This document shows, piece after piece, positions 24,600 through 37,890 of a stretch of 64,000 bases of DNA (position 1 is its first letter; every line of letters begins with the position of its first letter). The position numbers and the translations under genes were made by a program. The notes under the pieces are model-generated. The model did not search any database, was not told where the DNA came from, and saw only the letters and a list, made by a program, of their open reading frames with translations. Source of the stretch: Callipepla californica brunnescens (taxonomy: Eukaryota > Chordata > Aves > Galliformes > Odontophoridae); NCBI GenBank assembly GCA_023055505.1, contig JALIRH010000097.1, forward strand, positions 682,001-746,000, in the 5' to 3' direction.

Positions 24600-24970
24600 T
24601 TCTCAATACAATCACCACCACTACCTGCCTCTTTTTGCCAGCAATGAACAAGAGCCCACATGCTGAGCTTGTGAAAATCTGCATGGCCATTTAGAACATG
24701 GCTTGGCTTTCATGTTGCCACTGCTGAAGTGCTCCACTCACCCTGCACTGTGCTCACATCCACTGTTTGGTCTCCATAAATGTTCAGCAAGCACTGACAA
24801 ATATGTATGTGCCATTTTTTCCACGTGAAGGAACTCAATGACATGCCACTGCTCCACATGCACTTCCATGTCAGATACCATTCTCTCAGAGTGCTGCCAT
24901 CTGTCACACAGCAGCAACATGTAATGGGATATTGGCGGGAAGCTTTATCTTCTTGCTGCCACCCCAACAT
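24600..24970 (-). mobile_element. Possible DNA-transposon (mariner-like) relic
   Basis: An 86-codon minus-strand frame (24,970-24,710) contains QTVDVSTVQGEWSTSAVAT. Broken frames continue toward 24,600 with 'ALVHCWQK'-like sequence. The order (DVSTV, then H-A-L-V-H-W-x-K-C) recalls translated relics of mariner-type transposases seen in vertebrates. No terminal inverted repeats were found, so this is only a suggestion. Confidence 0.25.
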
Positions 24971-27283
24971 CTGCTTCTGACATCAGATCAACGTAATAAC
25001 ACAGGAGGCATTACTTTCAGAGCAGCCCTTGCACCATCCAGTTATGAATTTGATCAGCCCTGGTTATAGAAATTTAAAAGGAACATTACAAAGTATGGAA
25101 GCAATATTTGCAACACTGAATGGTAAAATATAAATTCAGTGCATATAGAAGACACTTCACTGGCACACTCCTGTTCATCCCACAGCAGACATTAGCACAG
25201 ACCCACCAGGCCCCAACAAACACCAACAGTTGGCTATTCTTGAACACCTTGAACCACTAACTAGACACAAGATTTTTTTTTTGTTCTGAGTTCTCCACGA
25301 TCTCAGCAGAATTTGTGACTATACAGGTTTCTGCCGGGGGTACTGACTGCAGAGATGCATTTGAATTTTGACCATGATAGAAGAAGATTTCAGAATTTGG
25401 AAAGAAATGTGATCCTTAGAGGCTGTGCCAGAAAATTCCTCGGTCACTGCCTTGATAATCATTAAACACAATCCATAAGCCTGCTGTTAGTTCATCTAAT
25501 ACTTTACCTCTTTATTCCAAAAAGTACACATTTTCTCAATCACAATACCAAGTGACATTAAGCCAGTCATCCCCATCATTCAGCCAAAAAAAGAAACTCA
25601 GTGTTTTTTCAATAAAACCTACCTTCCATGAAACCCTACTGACAGGCACCAACTGTATTTTTAGCATCCAATTCTTTGTTGATGGAGTCATAAGTTACTG
25701 TCATATGACTTCTACCAGGCATGACACCAAGCAAACAGTCCAGTAGCTTTCTGGGTCACCTTTTTACCCTTTTTAAATATTGAAAGCTAACTCCCAAACC
25801 ATTAATAATCTTCACATTTTTTTTCAGGTTTTTTAAAAGTTAATACCAACAGCTCTGAAAAATTTGAGAAGGCAGCTAGTGAAATTAAAAGCAGCTGACC
25901 TCAACTTTAAATTGTTTCACTTTGTACCACATTTTTTGCCTGTATTTTGAGTTACATTGTATTTTGGTATTAGCAGAAGAACTACAGGAGAGGTAAAAGA
26001 AATTGAATTGATACGCTTGCACTTAATTTTTCACTTTGACATTGAAGCAACTGTAATTTCACTAACAAAGTATTATAAATATTCTATATATTGGAAGTAG
26101 CAAGCCATGGTTCTAACTGTAAACTCTAGTGTTAAGCATATTAATGCAATGGTAATTAATATTTAATATTTTTCCCAGCATCTATCCCATTTAAAATTGA
26201 TAAATCATGGGACATAAATTCAGCTGCTCCCTCTGCAATTCACAGTCCTCCATTATTCCAGATCATCTTCAAGGCACCTGCAGCAGAAAACAACAAAGAA
26301 AGTTTATTCCTTCTTTTTCTTGTATTTCCCTAGCTTAGGCTGCCTTTTCTAGTTTTAAAATCAGGCCAAACATGCTTACAAAAAGTAGCAAGGAGATTCT
26401 AAATCTTCAAAAGAACTTGCACTAGAACCGTAATAATACACAATTTATTGAACATTTCTTGTATTACTGAAAGGCACAAACACTTCCACAATGCTGGATA
26501 TTACAATAAGAATAACTGCATGGAAGTTACTCACCTCTTTAGAGAAGTAATTTTGGATTTATGTCTTGTGTTCATCTAGCCTAAGTACTTCTCAGCACAA
26601 AATATTAATTCTTATAAATCAGCTAAGCATTCATTTACCCCCAAATAAGTGTGCCTGCAGACCTTGAGAGTGATGTGAAAATATAATTTTCACTGTGAAG
26701 ACAATATGAAAACATATCTATTTGTAAAGCAAGGCATTACAAACTTTTTGTACATAAATTTCTTTAATTAGTTTTCTTACATTACTGTGCCATCAGTACA
26801 ACAATTACAAAGAATCAAGTTCTTAACAGAGGTTCCACTGAATCTATGTTCATAAACTCACAAATCCTTATCTACTTACTCTAGGAAAGTAAAGACTATC
26901 ATGTGATTGTTTTGTCACAAGCAGAAAATGAATCCATAAATTCAGCTTAGCCCCAGATAGGTATGTTTTGCATCAAAAAGAAAAACTGTATACAGAGTAT
27001 CTTGAGGGACGATCTTCATAAAGTACACAGTGACAGGCTGATCTGGAATATCTCAACTCTTTGTGGATAGCAGAATCAGTTTGAAAGACATTAAAGTTAA
27101 GACAGAGCAAGCCAGTGAGGAATCTACTTGTGTTTGTTGCCTTGGCTGAACACATCCCACTGAGAAAGGGCTTCAGTTTGTAGTGCTGTCATGAGACTTT
27201 TCACAAATCAAGACATATGTTGATGCTGTGTAGTTCTTGGATTCATGAGCTCTCTTTTGGGTTTTATACATTCCATGCACATC
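24971..27283. other. Intergenic sequence, no feature recognised
   Basis: AT-rich, no long frames, no recognised repeat ends. CATC at its right edge is the target duplication of the next LTR. Confidence 0.4.
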
Positions 27284-27847
27284 TGAAGCCGTGAAAACAG
27301 ACAAAGTAACTTGACATGCCAATGAGTTATGTCAAGCAGGTATTCCCTTCATTACAGTGCTGGGTGCATGGGGATTGCTCCACCAAACATGCACACCAAA
27401 AGAAACGACTACACATTTAAAGGCACAGCACATGAATATTCATCACATTCAACGGACATGGACAGAAATTCGAAAAGCGATTGACATCTCCGGTGGTCAT
27501 GGGATTAAATCTAAGAGTAAATTTCCAACTGTTAAGTGGGTTGCATTATGTCACAACAGCAAGTCTGCCTCCTTATCTTCACGGGACTCCCCCACTGAGT
27601 TGCAAACTGCAACTCCAATTATCTTCTATGGACACTCCATTGTGTTGAAAACAACCACCCTACCCATCACTGTTGTCCTTATCTTCATGGGATCACCCCT
27701 GTATTGAGTTGCAAACAGAAGCTTTCTTCAGCAGTATGTGCATTTCTGTGGCCCCTGTGTTTCTTCCTAAAGTTATCTGTTTGCTCAAGCTATGAGGCCT
27801 AGTTTTAACAAATCTATGGATTCAATCTAATTCAGTTCCTTGATTAA
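27284..27847 (-). mobile_element. Solo LTR, gammaretrovirus-like family B
   Basis: On the minus strand it ends in ...GGCTTCA at 27,284 and contains the family's conserved R-U5 part (polyadenylation signal region, 'catgtttggtggagcaatcc'-like block, 'cctgcttgacataactcatt'-like block). It also has an upstream part with repeated 'gaagataag' units. The flanks are CATC on both sides, a perfect 4-bp target duplication. No internal viral sequence is present, so the provirus recombined to a single LTR. Confidence 0.85.
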
Positions 27848-28289
27848 CATCATCTTACACAAATTCCAAAAAAACGAACAGGAAAACTGTTAATAAGGAA
27901 ACAATGGGTGTCCATAAACAAAGATGCCTGTGCAATTAGACAGGTGGCCTACTGCAACAGGTAAACTAGTATATTTTCCAGTGCTGAGTGTATGCATTTA
28001 ATAAACCTAAGGCAAACCATACTCTTCAAGAGCCTACCTTGTAGCAGCAGTCAGGCATGTTTCCACACAACTAATTCACTTCTCTTAACAAGGAATGTTA
28101 TGTACAACACACTCCTGTATTCTAAACACAGCTTTTTCATTATCCGATTTCATACATACACCATATTTTGCCATTAGAAACTGGTAAAGTCAGGAGCTCT
28201 AATACATAAAAAGCTTAGGGTTTCTTTTAATCAGAGGGGCAAAAGACTGAATATTATATGGAAATATAAAAGAAAATGCATCTAAGGAG
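27848..28289. other. Intergenic sequence, no feature recognised
   Basis: Short AT-rich spacer between an LTR and a CR1; nothing recognised. Confidence 0.4.
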
Positions 28290-28586
28290 AGTGAGGCAAA
28301 GGAACGAGGCTGTACTCTTCTCTGCAGTGTGTGGCAATATGACAAGGGGAAATGGCCGCAAACTGAAGTGTAGGAAGTTCTGCACAAATGTGCGTGGGAA
28401 CTTCTCCACAGTGCAGTGACAGAGCACTGGCACAGGCTGCACAGAGAGGTGGTGGATTCTCCTTTGTAGATGTTCAAGACCCACCTGGACACCTACAAGT
28501 GCAACCTGAGCTATGGAGCTGCTTTGGCAGGGGGGTTGGATGATCTCTAGAGGTCCTTTCTAAGCCCTACAATTCTGTTTCTGTAA
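28290..28586 (+). mobile_element. CR1 LINE 3' end, sense
   Basis: Contains 'gcacaggctgcacagagagg', 'ttcaagacccacctggacac' and 'gatctctagaggtcctttct', the end of CR1 ORF2 and its 3' UTR. It ends in ATTCTGTTTCTGT. 5'-truncated and interrupted by small changes. Confidence 0.85.
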
Positions 28587-31310
28587 AAAGAAATAGGGAT
28601 AATAAACAAATTGGAGACAGGATGTATGGTACATTACAAATTGCTTAGCTGAGGTTGAGTTACATCTTGCAAATAAACTGAAAATGAAAGGTTTATAATG
28701 AAGTTTAAAAATAAAAGTCCATAAAAATAAACACACTCAAATACTTGTTAGAAGAAATACAGACTATCTGTTCTATCACTACTTCTTAACTGGTGGTCCA
28801 CTAGAGGACCCCAGGACATCAGCAAATAGTTTCAAAACAACTACACAGGACAACAAACACCCTAACACATTCCCAAAACTTGAAAGCAAACAAATGAATA
28901 AAACGAAGGTAAACAGAAGAACAAAGTGAATTCTTTATGTTAATCTTTAGCCATTCATAAGTGCAGAAACCCTGCACTAAACACATTCATGTTCATTTGT
29001 TTGTTTTCATGAAAAGGCTACATAGTTCCTTTTAGAAGGTTTAGTATCTCTTTCTACTGCATGAGGATGGAATTGAGATAGGTTTATGGTAATGTAGGTA
29101 GATCCTGCAAAAGTAAATATTGTTCCTCAGTTAGCAACAGAAAGTGATGCAAAGATGTAGGAAATTTATAGCAATAAGGAGGTTCACAGTATCTCTGAAA
29201 GTAATCGTACATCTTGAGATATCATAGCATAAATGAAATTACATTTCTAAATTCAGTGATGTGTACGTGAGGATGTTGAATGCATTAATCTGAAATGCAA
29301 TGTTCATAAATTGATAATGTGATCCAATGAAAAAAAGAAAAATGCAAACCCAATCTTTGTCATGCTAGAACCATGCAAGTGCCAATATTTAGCATTAGAA
29401 TCATACAAGTATTAGTACCATCATGCTGACACTGTGAGAATTCATTTGAATTGCAAGTTTACCACATAAACTCATAAAAAGTGTTTGAAATGAAAGCATA
29501 AGAAAGATTGTAAAAGAAGTCAACATACTGTTGACAACTGTTATCAACAGTTTTTGTCCTAGAACCAAATCATACCAGACACACTGAAGAAAACAATTAT
29601 ATCCCAGCTGAAACTCAGTCTTTTACATTGGAAAAGTCACTAGGGAGCCACCCAGCTGGTCCCAGTCTTGTACAAATGGGACTGGTCATTCAGTGGACTT
29701 CTTAAGCTATGAAAATAATCTCTGGCATATTTTTTAAGCTTATGTTCCAATTTGTAAGATATAGCTGAATCTGAAGAGGTCTATAACGTTGACCTGGACT
29801 GAAAGTCAAGGCATTCAAACAACTCAAAACTCTAGACTCCAAGCATTTCAGCAGAAAAATTTCTAAAGCATAGTTTCTGACCAGTGTACCTGAGTGATCA
29901 GAAGGAGGAATCCTCTGTTCACTCAGGTATCAGTATCAGGATACCATGTTCAGATAATGAGAGTTTTCTTTGCACAGGCAGTGTGACATTTAAAGAAAGA
30001 AAAAAAGGAGAAAAAACAAAAAACAGTATATATTTTTCCACTCTTTCTCCTTTGCTAGGTTCTAACAGTTAGAATATTTAAGGCATTTTCAACTTTAATG
30101 CAAAAAGCATGAACCTTTCTCCCTATGCATTTATCAGGTTAGACAGAATGAGCACAGAGTAAAACAGAAATACCTTGTAAGAAAGAAAACTTAAGTTTTT
30201 ATTCTCAAAGACTTTGCTGTAGAGAAAAATATGCCAGGAGTTACCTGCAATTAAATACCCTGGCAAGAGCAACGGCCTGACATAGGACTTGAGCATAAGA
30301 CTGAGATTAGATATTAAGTATGAATAATTACAACCATACAACTTTTCTCTTTACTATCCAGATATCTCATTTATGCAACCCAAATCTAAATAAATCCAAA
30401 AAGTGTGACTCATACCCATCCAGTGTGCACTAAACCTGATGGTATTGCAACCCCATTGTTCAAACTTCAGTAATTCCATTCAGAGCTATCTTTTGTTCCT
30501 CCGCTTTTTCAGTCAACCCACTTTAATACCCACAGAGGCTATTAGATCTATAAAGCTTCTGAATTTTTGCATGACTCATCTTGTTTCAAAAGCTTATTTC
30601 ACAACATAGCAGTTCTTTTCATTGTACTGATTAATGGTAGATCCATTGCTGATTTGTTGAAGTGGAAGCATCGCAGTGCTCCAACCAAAGGCCATTTCCA
30701 AATTAACAAGGTGCTCCAGCTGCTACCTGTGTGTCCAGTACTTCTGCAACTTTGGTTGCTTAAGGAAGATTTCTCATTAGTGGAATTAGTATATGACTTA
30801 ATATCGGTGTTCTCAATCGACATAAACATCTTTTTGGTAAGGACAGGCTCAAAAACTGTTCCAGCGCTTTAGAAACAAATTGCCTTTTCTGTCAAAATAA
30901 AAGCATATTTTGCAAAGCAGTTCCCAGGACAGACTATAGGCCAACGTCTGCAATTCTAGGTTTCTGTATACTGTTCTCATCCCTGGACCTTAATCAAGAT
31001 ATTTAGCTCTTTTGTTCTGATCGTCTCCAGAGTTCCCTTCCAGTCTAAATTATTCTATGACTCAATACAAATGATCCCTTAATTCTTAGATGAATATTCC
31101 AGTATACAAACTACCAGGAAAAGGTAGCTTGTGCCAACACACTCTCTCTCCTCTCCCCCTTTCCTTCCCTTTTTCCAATATTTTTGCCAAATCCCAAACT
31201 CATAACTTTCTCTGGAAACACCCTGAAGGTAACTTCAACTTTTTCCTTTAACTGTAAAAATTATTTATCTTTTACATAGCATAGTTTGCTTTCTCATTTA
31301 ATTTAATATA
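28587..31310. other. Intergenic sequence, one tiny CR1 scrap
   Basis: Mostly plain AT-rich DNA. Bases about 31,025-31,065 ('gagttcccttccagtctaaa' then TTATTCTATGAC) look like a CR1 3' end. Nothing else recognised. Confidence 0.4.
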
Positions 31311-31395
31311 ATTTTATTTTATTTTATTTTATTTTATTTTATTTTATTTTATTTTATTTCATTTCATTTCATTTCATTTCATTTCATTTCATTTC
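31311..31395 (+). repeat. Compound pentanucleotide microsatellite (ATTTT)9(ATTTC)8
   Basis: Nine uninterrupted ATTTT units (31,311-31,355) change directly into eight ATTTC units (31,356-31,395). Both blocks are pure. A single T-to-C change spread by slippage explains the structure. Confidence 0.95.
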
Positions 31396-34300
31396 ATCAT
31401 ATGGTACTCCAAATATAAAGTTAAGGGGAATTCAGACTTTTATTTTTTGCAAACTGACCATATGAAAGCCACAGGCCCAAGGATGCCCTGATGATATCCA
31501 GATACAGTACAAAATGTTTTGGTTTGGGCAATTGTGTGTTCTTACACTGTATTTATGCTCATTTCTGTCAAGAAGTCCAACTCACATACATTATTGCTAT
31601 ACATACAGTAACTGTTCATTGTCAGTAGAGATATTTTAATTACTTTTTGAACCTGGTTAAACAGTAAGAAAAATAATTATCAGGACTCACTTCCTTAAAT
31701 ATAAAAGAGGACAGATCTGTTCATTTGCTTGGATCTAGATTCAACATTCATTTAATTTTCTAACAGTTTCACTGTTTTCAAATGATGCATTTATATTAAA
31801 ACAACCTCTACTCTCTTTCAAGAATGTTTATCTATTAACCTGTTTAATTTACAGATCTCAGAACAGTTTATTCACGAAGATAATGAGCAAAAAAGCAAAG
31901 GACTTGTAAGTGGCACAATCTACAGTTCATTGTTAAAATAGAACTTGGTACATCCAATTCTCTGATACTTATCCCACTCCTCTTACACAAGTACCCACCT
32001 CAACAGTCAGGGAAAACTGGATGCTCTTGTCAACCAGATGAGGAAGGGAGTGGAATATGAGCAAGTTTTCTCAATTTGTAAGGGGTCATACAGCTTTTCA
32101 GACTACACTCTCAGAAAATATTAATGTTGTTCATAGAGCAGAGTAGCTTTGCTTATGCACGTTCTCCTCAAAAGTGTTCTTGCCATCCCTTCTCATTTGC
32201 AGGCAGACTGTTTTCCAAAACTATCCCTGAGGAAGCATCCTTTCACAGCATTTCTATGCCACTACAGCTGCTGAGGTCAACATTTATTTTTTACAGCTCT
32301 AAAGTTACAGTCGGGAAATACTGTAAACTAGTAGATCGTTCTCACTTAAACAAATGGAAGAGAAATTCAAATAATTGTAAAAATCATCACCAGTAGCTAA
32401 TGAAGACATCATCTGCACTGCTATTTTCAAAGCAGCAATATGAGTATTAGGGAAGAAAGAACTCAGAGTATTCCCAAAAGTTCACTAAATCCTTTTCATT
32501 TGAAAATGAAAAAGATGTTTTTTTCATGCATATCTGCATAATGAGCTCTATATACAGGAAGGACATAGCTCTGCTTTCCATGATTGTCAACATGAGTAGC
32601 AAATTTTTTCTCTCCATTTGTGCCAGGTCACTGAAACGAGACAAAGAATCGCTGAAGGCAAACGCCAGGGGACCTAACAGAGAGATTTCCTCTTCCCAAT
32701 TCCTGTACTTTTCTGTCCTTGAAAGCTCAGTCTGCGGTCAGAGATTCTTTGCCTGATGTTGGAGGATATTTGAATAATTTTTGCGTTTTATAGGAAGATG
32801 GACTCACAAGTCAGTGACACAGTTTTACTACTTAAAAAACAGACAAACAAACAAAATACACATCACTTAATTACTTTAGAGCTCTATTTACTGGCCCAGT
32901 AGTTCCCAGTGATAAAGCTGGCCCACTGATACAGCAGGTCAAGTTGAAACACACTGATTCTACAGTATATCCACTTTAGAGGAATGAACTAACCAGTCCT
33001 GGATTCAGTGAAGGAGAAAGAAGGTAATTATTTCGTGAGGGAATGGAAGGAGGGAAAAAAAAAGCAGCCTATGAATAGAACTGGCCTTCTCAGCGCCAAG
33101 TCAATTTTACAATCTTTCTCAATCTAGACACTTTTCCTGGAAATACCAAATGAATGATCATGGTGCACACCCATAGCAGCTGTCCTGAGAAAATGCTGCG
33201 CCTCCAGTGGAGGACTTGAGCCGTACCACAGCAGAGAGTAGACTTCTCAATCACATATGACAGCCTCTAATTATCCCCACTTAGAGTGGGTCTGTATCTG
33301 CCTCCCAAGCCACAAAGGCAGAAGGATTAATGCTGAAATACCTCGTGTAGACAGCATGCTATGAATATAAACACAGATGCCAAATGCTGGTCAGTTGATG
33401 GGGCAGAACTAGCACAATCAACCTCTCCACAGTGCTGCTTGTTCCCAGGCACTGCTGAGACAAGTCTAACGCAACAATTGAAGCATTCTTTTAACAACCT
33501 ACCTACCTACCTCTCAGAAAGGTCCTTCTCTCACTGTCTTCACACATTTAACTAGAACATCGTTCCTTCAAAGCCCTCAGCATTCTATTTTCTACTGCAG
33601 TTTTCAAATGCAAGCTCCCAGTGGTGCAGCAGCTAGGCAGAGCAGGCAGTAAAGCTGCTCTCGCATACCAAGCACTGTCTGCTTACCAGATGAACTGTTC
33701 ATTGTCATCTTAGCAAACACTGAGAATCAAAAATTTCCATCCTTTTCTCCCCTGTGCTCATCTGGAAAAGTTCTATAAGCTTTTTTGATCTTCTTGAGCA
33801 CTGATTAAATCAACATATAAGAAATGGAGGACTAAACTCTTCTATGAGTGGTCAGTCAAGGCCTTTCACCTGCTTGCCGGAATGTAATTCTGACATTGGC
33901 CCATCTCCTAGGAGCTCAGGAAAGGTAATGTGCATGGGGTTACAAGACGTTTTCCACTTGAAGACTTCCACTATGAAGACTTTAGATGATTATCCAGGTT
34001 TGTATTTTACTATATTATTTTTCACATCTAGTGGCTGGGATCTTCCTTCTATGCAGAAACCCTCCAGGAAGTTCCCATTTCCCAAGCATGGGTAAATTCA
34101 ACAGAGGTGCTAAAGCTCTGCAAAACTGATCTGCATAGGTCCCAAAGAAACATTTTAGAAAAAGGTGTCAAGACTGAAATTTGTGCTGTTTGAAGAGGCA
34201 AGACAAGCATATCAGTCCTAACAAAAGTTGATCTTATCACTTCATTTGAGAAACTTCTGCCTTTAATGGCTCAAAGACAGAACGATCAGTCATCAAAATT

Positions 34301-34830
34301 TAGAATTTAATTTCTGCATTACAAAAGAATACTATCGTATAAAAAGCTGCACTTACACCACTGGGAGGAAGGCAGAGTGAACTCTGGCTGCTGTCACTAT
34401 AGTTCTTTCTCATATTGTCATCAGAAAAATCCAGGAAGAAAACTGACCAACTACAGTGTGGTGTTAGAAAGCTGGCATTCCTTTATTCTCACGATACATA
34501 GCAGGCAACTTGAAGTTCAAGTTGCACATTTAAACAGTTAAGGCAGACATATACAATAAATTGGCATACATACTCATTCTTTTCCAAGAACTCAATTTAT
34601 TCTTTTCTAAGAACACATTAACATATGCTAGTGTCCCTCTGGGAATATGTAGTGGGGGCCTATGATAATCTACAATTACCAACTTCCTCTTCTTTTTTTC
34701 ATCTTCCTCTTCATCACAGCACCCTCTGTCCAACCCCCAGCTCTTTTTCCCCAGTTTGGCAAATTTTCATTGTTTGTTATGTCATAATGAGTAATTTTCT
34801 GTTTTGTTACCTTATAACTCAAAACCGTTT
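31396..34830. other. Intergenic sequence, no feature recognised
   Basis: AT-rich with short frames. No transposon end or exon recognised. A short ACCT/CCTA run lies near 33,500. Confidence 0.4.
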
Positions 34831-35990
34831 CACAGAATCACAGAATTATAGGGGTTGGAAGGGACCTCTAGAGATCATCAAGTCCAACCCCCCTGCCAAA
34901 GCAGCTCACTAGACCAGGTTGTACAGATAAGCATCCAGGTGGGTCTTGAATGTCTCCAGAGGACATTCTGCCACCTCTCTGGGCAGCCTGTGCCAGTGCT
35001 CCGTCACATGTGCTGTGAAGAAGTTCCCACACAAATTTGTGCGGAACTTCAGTTTGTGGTCATTTCTACTCGTCCTATCACCACACACATCAGAGAAGAG
35101 TCCAGCCTCATCCCCTTACCTCTGACTCCTTAGATATTTATACTCATTGATCATATTCCCTCTGAGTCTTCTATTTTCAAGGCTGAACAGACCCAGGTCT
35201 CTCAGCCTTTCCGCATACCCTTTCCTCATCAGCCTTTCCTCCATGCCCTTTATCAGCTTTGTAACCCTCTGCTGGACTCTTTCCAGGAGATCCCTGTCTT
35301 TTTTGTACCGGTGAGCCCAGAACTGGGCACAATACTCCACGTGAGGCCTGAAGAGAGAGGGAGGATCACCTCCCTTGACCTGCTGTCCATGCTCTTCTTA
35401 ATGCACCCAGGATCCTGTTGGCCTTCTTGGCCACCAGGGCACATTGCTGGCTCATGGCCAACCCATCATCCACCAGGTCACCCATGTCCCTCTCCTCTGA
35501 GCTCCTCTCCAGCAGGTCATCCCCCAGCCTGTACCGGTGAGTGTGGTTATTCCTCCCTAGGTGCAAGACTCTACACTTACTCTTGTTAAACCTCATCTGG
35601 TTCCTTTCTGCCCAACTCTCCAGCCTGTCCACATCTTGCTGAATGGCAACACAGACTTACGGCATGTCAGACATTCCTCCCAGCTCTGTATCATCAGCAA
35701 ACTTGCTGAGGGTGAACTCTATCCCCTCATCAAGGTAATTGATGAAGATGTAGAACAGGACCAGACCCAGGACCCACCCCTGAGGAACACCACTAAGTAC
35801 AGGCCTCCAAGTGGACTCTGTGCCCCCAGTCACAACCCTCTGAGCTCTGCCAGTCAACCAGTTCTCAACCCACCTCACTGTCTCACCACATGAATTAGTA
35901 TGAAACCCAAAAAAAGTCCTTGCACCTGGTGGATGCAAAGATAAAAGTAGTCTATTGTGACTTCAGTGCCTCTGTGAAGCAGGATCATTC
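34831..35990 (-). mobile_element. CR1 LINE, long antisense copy
   Basis: About 1.15 kb. The left end, 'cacagaatcacagaattata' and 'ggttggaagggacctctaga', is the reversed 3' UTR. On the minus strand the ORF2 end is visible in broken frames: [16 protein letters not shown] and FADDTELGG near 35,690-35,800, [17 protein letters not shown] near 35,600 and [13 protein letters not shown] near 35,180. It is the C-terminal third of the CR1 reverse transcriptase. Stops split it into at least three frames. Confidence 0.9.
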
Positions 35991-36988
35991 AGAAAAAAAC
36001 AAAACTGTTACCATACAGCTAAAAAAAAGAAAGCTAAACTGGAAAGTTTTAGAATTTAGCACAGTTCCTTCTTGCTAAACTAATACATTGGTCCTTAAAC
36101 TAATAATTTGATCCCCACTGCTAAACCAGTCTGTATCAACATGAGAAGGTGTTAACAGGAGGGAATGCTGCTGTCTGAACAGGGAAATAGGTCAGTCTCC
36201 AATCCTATTACAAAGTCCGTTTCTTTTAGGAGCCAGTGCTAGAACAAGCAAAGTACTTCTGCTTTTTCTCAACTATCTCCATGCTCAGGGATGAACTTAA
36301 AAAGTTAAAGAAGTAAGAAATGTCTTCCTGACCCCATCAAGGGATGAGATTTGAAGCAGAAGAATATACCATTGCTTATTATTCCTAGCTAACTGCAAAG
36401 TAATCTCCGCAAATGCTTCCTGCCATGCAGAAAACAGTATGTTGGCAGCTGCTATGCCTGCGTGTTAGTCCAGCACATGAAGGTCTATTGTTTTCCATGT
36501 CAGTCTGCTTAGGTACATAAATATTAGTGAAATAAAGGCAAACAGGAACTGCACTCTCTCTGGGAACAGCTTCTTCATGGCATACCCAGGGAAACGGGCA
36601 ATGAAATGTTTAGCAACTGTGAAAAAACTTCTTAAAAACAAACAACACTATCTTCTTTTGCGGCTATTTTTTGTGTAAAAAATCCTGCAGAGACACTAAA
36701 CAAGTGTGTTTGTTTATACTGATCATGTGAGGTTTATTGTTGTTTTGCTTTGTTTTAAACTAGCTTGGTGTAAATAAGGAGAACAATCCAAACAGTTCTT
36801 GTCACTGAGGAATCTGCAATGGAAATTTGCCTTCGAATACCCAGGAAATTCTATGGTACAATTTAATGACCTTTAGCGAGAATTTGGGAAACGTCCAAAA
36901 CAACAGTATTAGCCTTTTCCTATAGTTGAAGAAACCAAGACTATAACAACAGGCAATATGTACAGAGGAAAACTGTATTTGTTCTGCT
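35991..36988. other. Intergenic sequence before the region 3 provirus
   Basis: AT-rich, nothing recognised. Confidence 0.4.
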
Positions 36989-37433
36989 TGAATCTTGAGA
37001 ACAGCTTCTCTACAGTAAAGACCACTGTAAATCATCCAGATACAAAGGTGCTACTACCTGTTGATTTATCTGTTGGGCCAGATGTGTTACACAAACAGAT
37101 AAGAAAGCAGGACAGACATCCTTTTGTCCCAACAAGATAACCAAACAGATGTCTCTCTTAAACAAAACACCCACAGGAATTGTGAGGAGCTCTCCTGCTT
37201 CAAGGTTTGAAAATTTACAGCAAAATTGACCCTTAGGTTTAACCCTCGATAACCAGAGTTTGGAATGTGATGAATATGCATGTGCTATACTTCTAAATAT
37301 ATATTCATTTCTCTCTTTGATGTGCATGTTTGGTGGAGAGATCCCCCATGCACCCAGCACTGTAATAAAGGGAATACCTGCTTGACATATTGCATTGGTG
37401 TGTCAGGTTGCTATGTCGGATTTCTCGGCATCA
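36989..37433 (+). repeat. 5' LTR of the gammaretrovirus-like provirus
   Basis: 445 bp, TGAATCTTGAGAACAGC to CTCGGCATCA. It carries AATAAA near 37,364 as polyadenylation signal. It shares its last 180 or so bases with the solo LTRs of this window (family B) but has a different central U3. Confidence 0.88.
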
Positions 37434-37435
37434 AT

Positions 37436-37453
37436 TGGTGAGCGAGGCAGGAG
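37436..37453 (+). other. Candidate primer binding site, gammaretrovirus-like provirus
   Basis: Two bases after the 5' LTR: TGGTGAGCGAGGCAGGAG. It resembles the expected complement of the tRNA-Arg(ACG) 3' end (recalled as TGGCGAGCCAGCCAGGAG) with three mismatches. The related leader at 49,711 shows TGACAAGCCAGGCAGGAG. The tRNA identity is inference. Confidence 0.45.
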
Positions 37454-37706
37454 ACTCTCTGCTCCACTGCAGGACCCTCTGAGAGGGGGACTCCCCGGGA
37501 GCGCACCGGCAGCTTGTCTGGAGGGGGACTCCAACTCTCAGACTGATCACCACAGGAGCAGACAGGATCCTCTGGAAAAAGGTATTCCCTAGGTTTGGAT
37601 TCTCTTTCTATTCTCTTTCCTTCTTTGATTCTTTTCTTTGGTAAAGGCCTTGGGGAAAGTCAGGTGGGACAACACAGAGTGTGAGGCATGAGACTGCATC
37701 AGCCCT

Positions 37707-37890
37707 GAGGGCACTGAACTGGTTCAGCACAGGACGGAAACCATTAATCCACCTGTAACAGGGCACTGAGCTGGTTTGGCACGGGACGGAAACCGTGATT
37801 CTGCCTGAAAGTTAATGGGGGTTCCCTTACGGCACCGAATTATTTTGGCATGGGTCGGAAACCATGATTCTGCTTAAAAGGGAATTAGGC
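37707..37890 (+). repeat. Three imperfect tandem units in the proviral leader
   Basis: Units of about 55-70 bases starting near 37,707, 37,760 and 37,831. Each has a 'ggcac(t/c)ga(a/g)' start, a 'tttggca(t/c)ggg(a/t)cggaaacc' core and, in two of them, 'gattctgc(c/t)t(g/a)aaag'. The related leader at 50,570-50,640 has one such unit. Confidence 0.75.

Noticed and set aside
31311..31395. CRISPR-like regular array
   Set aside because: It is a pure 5-bp microsatellite without spacers, in vertebrate DNA.
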